Shown here: positions 61,913-64,000 of the stretch, piece after piece
Position numbering within the stretch: position 1 is the stretch's first letter
Layout of the letters: each line of letters opens with the position of its first letter
Assembly (NCBI GenBank): GCA_031292565.1
Contig: JARLGW010000010.1
Span: 242,801 to 306,800 of the forward strand
Source: Paludibacteraceae bacterium
GTDB taxonomy: Bacteria > Bacteroidota > Bacteroidia > Bacteroidales > Paludibacteraceae
Direction of reading: 5' to 3'
Length of the DNA: 64,000 nt
Position numbers and translations under genes: made by a program
Notes under the pieces: generated by a model
Told to the model about the DNA's origin: nothing
The model's database searches: none
What the model saw: only the letters and a program-made list of their open reading frames with translations

Positions 61913-62758
61913 TCATTTTGCAACAGGACGAACCGGGAAAAACAAAGCACGAGAGTAGCTGCTGTAGTCATCCCAGCCCGAGAGACCAATGATACATAGG
62001 TTGTTGGCAAAGCTGGTGATACTACTATCAGCCGTACTACTCCAAAAGTAGCCGCAGAGGCCTGCGTTGGCAACCATACCCTCGTAATCATCACGGAAGC
62101 CCGAAGTGGATAAGAAAACACTTTTAGTGGTGGTTTTATCTGTGAATTTTTCTCCATATACTCCGTTTTGGGTTGTCCATGTTCCGGTTACTTTCGTGGT
62201 ATCAAGCAAGGTTTGTATTTCTGCATAAGTTGGTACTCGCCATCCTTTAGGACTGGGGTCGTTGGCTGTTGTCCATGTGTCGGATGTGGAAGGAGTAGTA
62301 TATCCACCTGCCCAAGTAGTATTCCATGTGGTGGAACCATCGGTAGCAGTTATACTACCCATAGCTCCTGTTGATGGCCAGCCTACATTACTATTCCATT
62401 GGTAGAAATAACCGTAAATAGCAGGAGCAGATACAAAGGTGCCAGGAGTATTTACATTACGAGTGGCCCAATGTACACCGTTTATTACTACTCCTATATC
62501 AATAGTGGTACTTTGGGCTATCTTTGTGTGGGTGAAAGAGATACTATCTACAACACTTGTTAGGTACGACGCTACAAGTGTTCCCGAATGATGGATATAC
62601 ATGCTGTCTTGCTTCGACGAGAATATAATACTATCTATGGTTGATATTAATTTAGCTTCTATCGGTCCTCCGGTTTTGTAGATATACAAGCTGTCTTGTG
62701 CCGTGACCGTCATTGTACATAATAAACAGCCAAAAAAAATATATATTATCTTTTTCAT
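61913..62758 (-). CDS. FISUMP-domain exported protein, second copy
   Basis: 281 residues with a signal peptide (to VTAQ, residue 21). Residues about 22-85 hold two tandem units of the form DSxYI-hxxG...L-S..DSI-F. The FISUMP domain follows (VVINGVHWATRNV, DPSPKGWRVPTYAEI) and ends in a variable-looking tail with YFWSSTADSS, SGWDDYSSY and PVRPV. It is a close relative of the lipoprotein at 19156-19809, but it has no lipobox. Its start overlaps the stop of the T9SS mini-protein by 4 bp (ATGA), so it is translated from the same mRNA, which begins with a structured leader. Confidence 0.8.
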   Translation of the reverse strand: MKKIIYIFFGCLLCTMTVTAQDSLYIYKTGGPIEAKLISTIDSIIFSSKQDSMYIHHSGTLVASYLTSVVDSISFTHTKIAQSTTIDIGVVINGVHWATRNVNTPGTFVSAPAIYGYFYQWNSNVGWPSTGAMGSITATDGSTTWNTTWAGGYTTPSTSDTWTTANDPSPKGWRVPTYAEIQTLLDTTKVTGTWTTQNGVYGEKFTDKTTTKSVFLSTSGFRDDYEGMVANAGLCGYFWSSTADSSITSFANNLCIIGLSGWDDYSSYSRALFFPVRPVAK

Positions 62759-63237
62759 TGTTTCTGGAATTTTATAGTTTGGTTGTTTATACGTAATAAG
62801 TATAAGCCTTGTGCAAGGTTTGCTGTATTTATCTGCACACCGTTATTTACAAGGCTGTAAGAAACAATTAATTCATTCCCTGCTAAATTGTAAAGAGAAA
62901 TATTGTCTATTTTACTTATGCCGTCAATGTTGAAAATGCCTTTGGCGGGGTTGGGGTAAGCTTTCAAGGCTGTATTGCTTGCCTCCTTTATCGCGGATGT
63001 GCTACTACTGCTAAATAGAAGTTTTTGTACGCTATTAATGGTAAAATCGGTTTCGGTAGCATCTGTTTTTACTACACTCATGGTAGTGCCCGTAAAGGTA
63101 ATTTTACGCACACTACTTAGGGCGTAGGTGCTTTTTGTGCCACCTTTAGCTTGCACAGTAAGATTTTGCACACTTGCAGCCCATGTAATCATAGTGCCGC
63201 AGAGCAGAACGCAGATAATTAATCGTCGTTTTTTCAT
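62755..63237 (-). CDS. Small T9SS-sorted protein with SVRKITF repeats
   Basis: 160 residues: a signal peptide (to TWAAS, about 22), two short units ending in SSVRKITF and NSVQKLLF (about 40-75), then a type A T9SS sorting domain (about 90-160: AYPNPAKGIFNIDG, GLYLLRINN). The passenger is only some 55 residues, so the protein is little more than two beta units and an export tag. It is the first gene of a two-gene unit with the FISUMP protein, with which it overlaps by 4 bp, and follows structured leader copy 2. A role as an anchor or partner for the FISUMP protein is inferred. Confidence 0.8.
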   Translation of the reverse strand: MKKRRLIICVLLCGTMITWAASVQNLTVQAKGGTKSTYALSSVRKITFTGTTMSVVKTDATETDFTINSVQKLLFSSSSTSAIKEASNTALKAYPNPAKGIFNIDGISKIDNISLYNLAGNELIVSYSLVNNGVQINTANLAQGLYLLRINNQTIKFQKQ

Positions 63238-63292
63238 TTTATTAATTTCTTAAATGTACCTACCATTCCGGCCTTTGGCTTTTCCGGCGTTG

Positions 63293-63390
63293 CAAAAAAG
63301 AGAAGGGCGCAACACTACCCTTTGTCTTATTTATCCGGTTAGGCTCTGGTAAGCCCGAAATCAAAATAAGCAAAAGTAGCCCGCGCCCTT
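63293..63390 (-). promoter_or_regulatory. Structured 5' leader RNA with terminator-like stem, copy 2
   Basis: Minus-strand nested stems in the same order as at 19851-19939: outer AAGGGCGC with GCGCCCTT (63383-63390 with 63303-63310), CTAC/GTAG-type extension and CTTTTG/CAAAGG, then CTTATTT with AAATAAG (63364-63370 with 63326-63332), and inner hairpin GGCT...AGCC with CCAG in its loop. CTCTTTTTTG follows the outer stem. The gene starts about 55 bp further on. The stem bases differ from copy 1 but pair equally well, and the single-stranded TTTCGGG and CCAGA segments are shared. Confidence 0.65.
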
Positions 63391-63420
63391 GTTCAGGGTA
63401 CATGCTATCCTTTAACTTAT

Positions 63421-63770
63421 TATTCATGATTTCTATAAATTTACCAGATTTAACCGAATAGAATAATAGTCTGAGAGAGATGTAAATATGTCTTTTAAAT
63501 TAGTTTTGTCTGTTTCGTGTTATCAAATTTGTTCTGCAAATCTAATAGAAACATTAATTAAAAACTATTTTTTCAAAAGAAATATCACGGGCTATTTTTA
63601 TTTCCGAAGGCAAAGGTAGGTCTGAGGTAAGCCAATATATGGCGTGGTGTAATTTTTTTTCAAAAGGAAGAAGGGAAAGATGAAAGAACAAAGATGAAAG
63701 AAAAGAAGATTAAACGCTGGGACGCTAAGAATAAAAGAAAAAGACATAAACGCAAAAAAAACAGCTTGTA
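63421..63770. other. AT-rich gap between leader copy 2 and the REP-like palindrome
   Basis: No open frame of interest. It contains the presumed promoter box at 63611-63618 and low-complexity AAAGAAAGA-type sequence (about 63660-63765). Nothing else is seen. Confidence 0.5.
63611..63618 (-). promoter_or_regulatory. Promoter -7 box (TACCTTTG) upstream of leader copy 2
   Basis: An exact TAnnTTTG match on the minus strand about 220 bp before the leader. It is the nearest match, so the leader RNA would have a long unstructured 5' part, or an undetected promoter lies closer. Confidence 0.35.
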
Positions 63771-63774
63771 TATT

Positions 63775-63820
63775 CCCCCAGCCCCTCCTCTCGATAGCTA
63801 TCGAGAGGAGGGGCAGGGGG
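63775..63820. repeat. 46-bp GC-rich palindrome
   Basis: A perfect 34-bp palindrome (63781-63814, centre TAG|CTA, arms CCCCTCCTCTCGATAG) is extended by CCCCC/GGGGG after one mismatch. It is strongly GC-rich in AT-rich surroundings, which suggests a REP- or MITE-like unit present elsewhere in the genome. Confidence 0.7.
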
Positions 63821-63825
63821 AGGCC

Positions 63826-63853
63826 TTGGTGCCTGAGCGTTGGTGCCTGAGCG
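63826..63853. repeat. Tandem 14-bp repeat TTGGTGCCTGAGCG x2
   Basis: Two exact adjacent copies, followed by GAGTCGAAGGCA. The GCCTGAGCGGAGTCGAAGGC piece looks like a short interspersed repeat; from memory such words are frequent in Bacteroidota intergenic DNA. Confidence 0.6.
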
Positions 63854-63881
63854 GAGTCGAAGGCAGAAGTCCAAAATGCAA

Positions 63882-63913
63882 AAGACCCTCACAAATTGCT
63901 TTGCAAGGGTCTT
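63882..63913 (-). terminator. rRNA operon terminator
   Basis: AAGACCCT / AGGGTCTT stem. Read on the minus strand it follows the 5S 3' end by about 9 bp and is followed by TTTGCATTTTG. Confidence 0.7.
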
Positions 63914-63921
63914 GTAAAAAA

Positions 63922-64000
63922 CGGCGGCGACCTACTCTCCCACATAATTGCAGTACCATCGGCGTGATTAGGCTTAACTTCTCTGTTCGGAATGGGAAGA
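63922..64000 (-). rRNA. rrf: 5S ribosomal RNA, 3' part
   Basis: On the minus strand the end reads GAGAGTAGGTCGCCGCCG, the standard 5S 3' end, preceded by the internal segment TCTTCCCATTCCGAACAGAG. The 5' third lies beyond the window. The upstream 16S and 23S genes of this minus-strand operon are expected further to the right. Confidence 0.92.

Noticed and set aside
63882..63913. Small RNA downstream of the rrn operon
   Set aside because: The hairpin and T-run lie right after the 5S 3' end and are explained as its terminator.

Overview
This window comes from a Bacteroidota chromosome, most likely order Bacteroidales; the genus is not resolved. The evidence is: promoters with a TAnnTTTG -7 box upstream of many genes, type IX secretion (T9SS) C-terminal sorting domains and a PorQ homologue, FISUMP and BspA-type surface proteins, a eukaryotic-type (GT3) glycogen synthase next to a DUF3417-type glucan phosphorylase, and the order DUF177-rpmF-fabH-era-der. 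The DNA is AT-rich, with local GC-rich patches that stand out.

Layout. 1-1.2 kb: a split HipS/HipT-like kinase toxin pair. 1.2-9.0 kb: an accessory stretch with a large T9SS-exported glycoside-hydrolase-like protein, a tail-fibre-like surface protein, broken surface-protein genes and half an integrase that abuts tRNA-Met. A degenerate copy of the tRNA-Met 3' half at 1316-1344 suggests the remains of an old tRNA-inserted element. 9.1-14.1 kb: core genes glmM, a DUF4827 lipoprotein, an FKBP lipoprotein and thrA. 14.3-25.35 kb: an integrative element of about 11 kb in tRNA-Arg(TCT). It is bounded by perfect 46-bp repeats and by paired integrase arm-type sites. Its cargo is a Fic protein with an hsdS remnant, a secreted nuclease, an LRR protein, lipoproteins and a FISUMP protein. 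Its own module is a VRR-NUC nuclease, a BT4734/PriCT-2 primase-like protein, small regulators and a tyrosine recombinase. It has no relaxase or conjugation genes, so it is a minimal or mobilised element.

25.5-59 kb is mostly core genome: HU, two rhomboids plus an EEP hydrolase, purE, folK, glycogen synthase and phosphorylase, pgeF and obg, rsgA and a histidine kinase, DUF177-rpmF-fabH-era-der, a POT transporter, hpt, adk, a GH28 pectinase-like enzyme, porQ-cmk-ispH-pfkA, hflX, a DUF4954 beta-helix protein, trx and dnaE. 59-61.8 kb: a UDG-like / AAA ATPase / WYL operon of unknown role, possibly defensive. 61.9-63.4 kb: a T9SS mini-protein coupled to a second FISUMP protein. 63.9-64 kb: the 3' end of a 5S rRNA, so an rrn operon lies just beyond the right edge on the minus strand.

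The most interesting signal is a structured RNA leader of about 80-90 nt, with a terminator-like outer stem. It occurs twice, at 19851-19939 and 63293-63390, each time about 50 nt upstream of a FISUMP-containing transcription unit. The two copies keep the same nested stems with different paired bases, which is what selection on RNA structure would produce. The FISUMP proteins themselves end in hypervariable-looking C-type-lectin-like tails rich in NNC codons, as in diversity-generating retroelement targets, but no reverse transcriptase is seen here.
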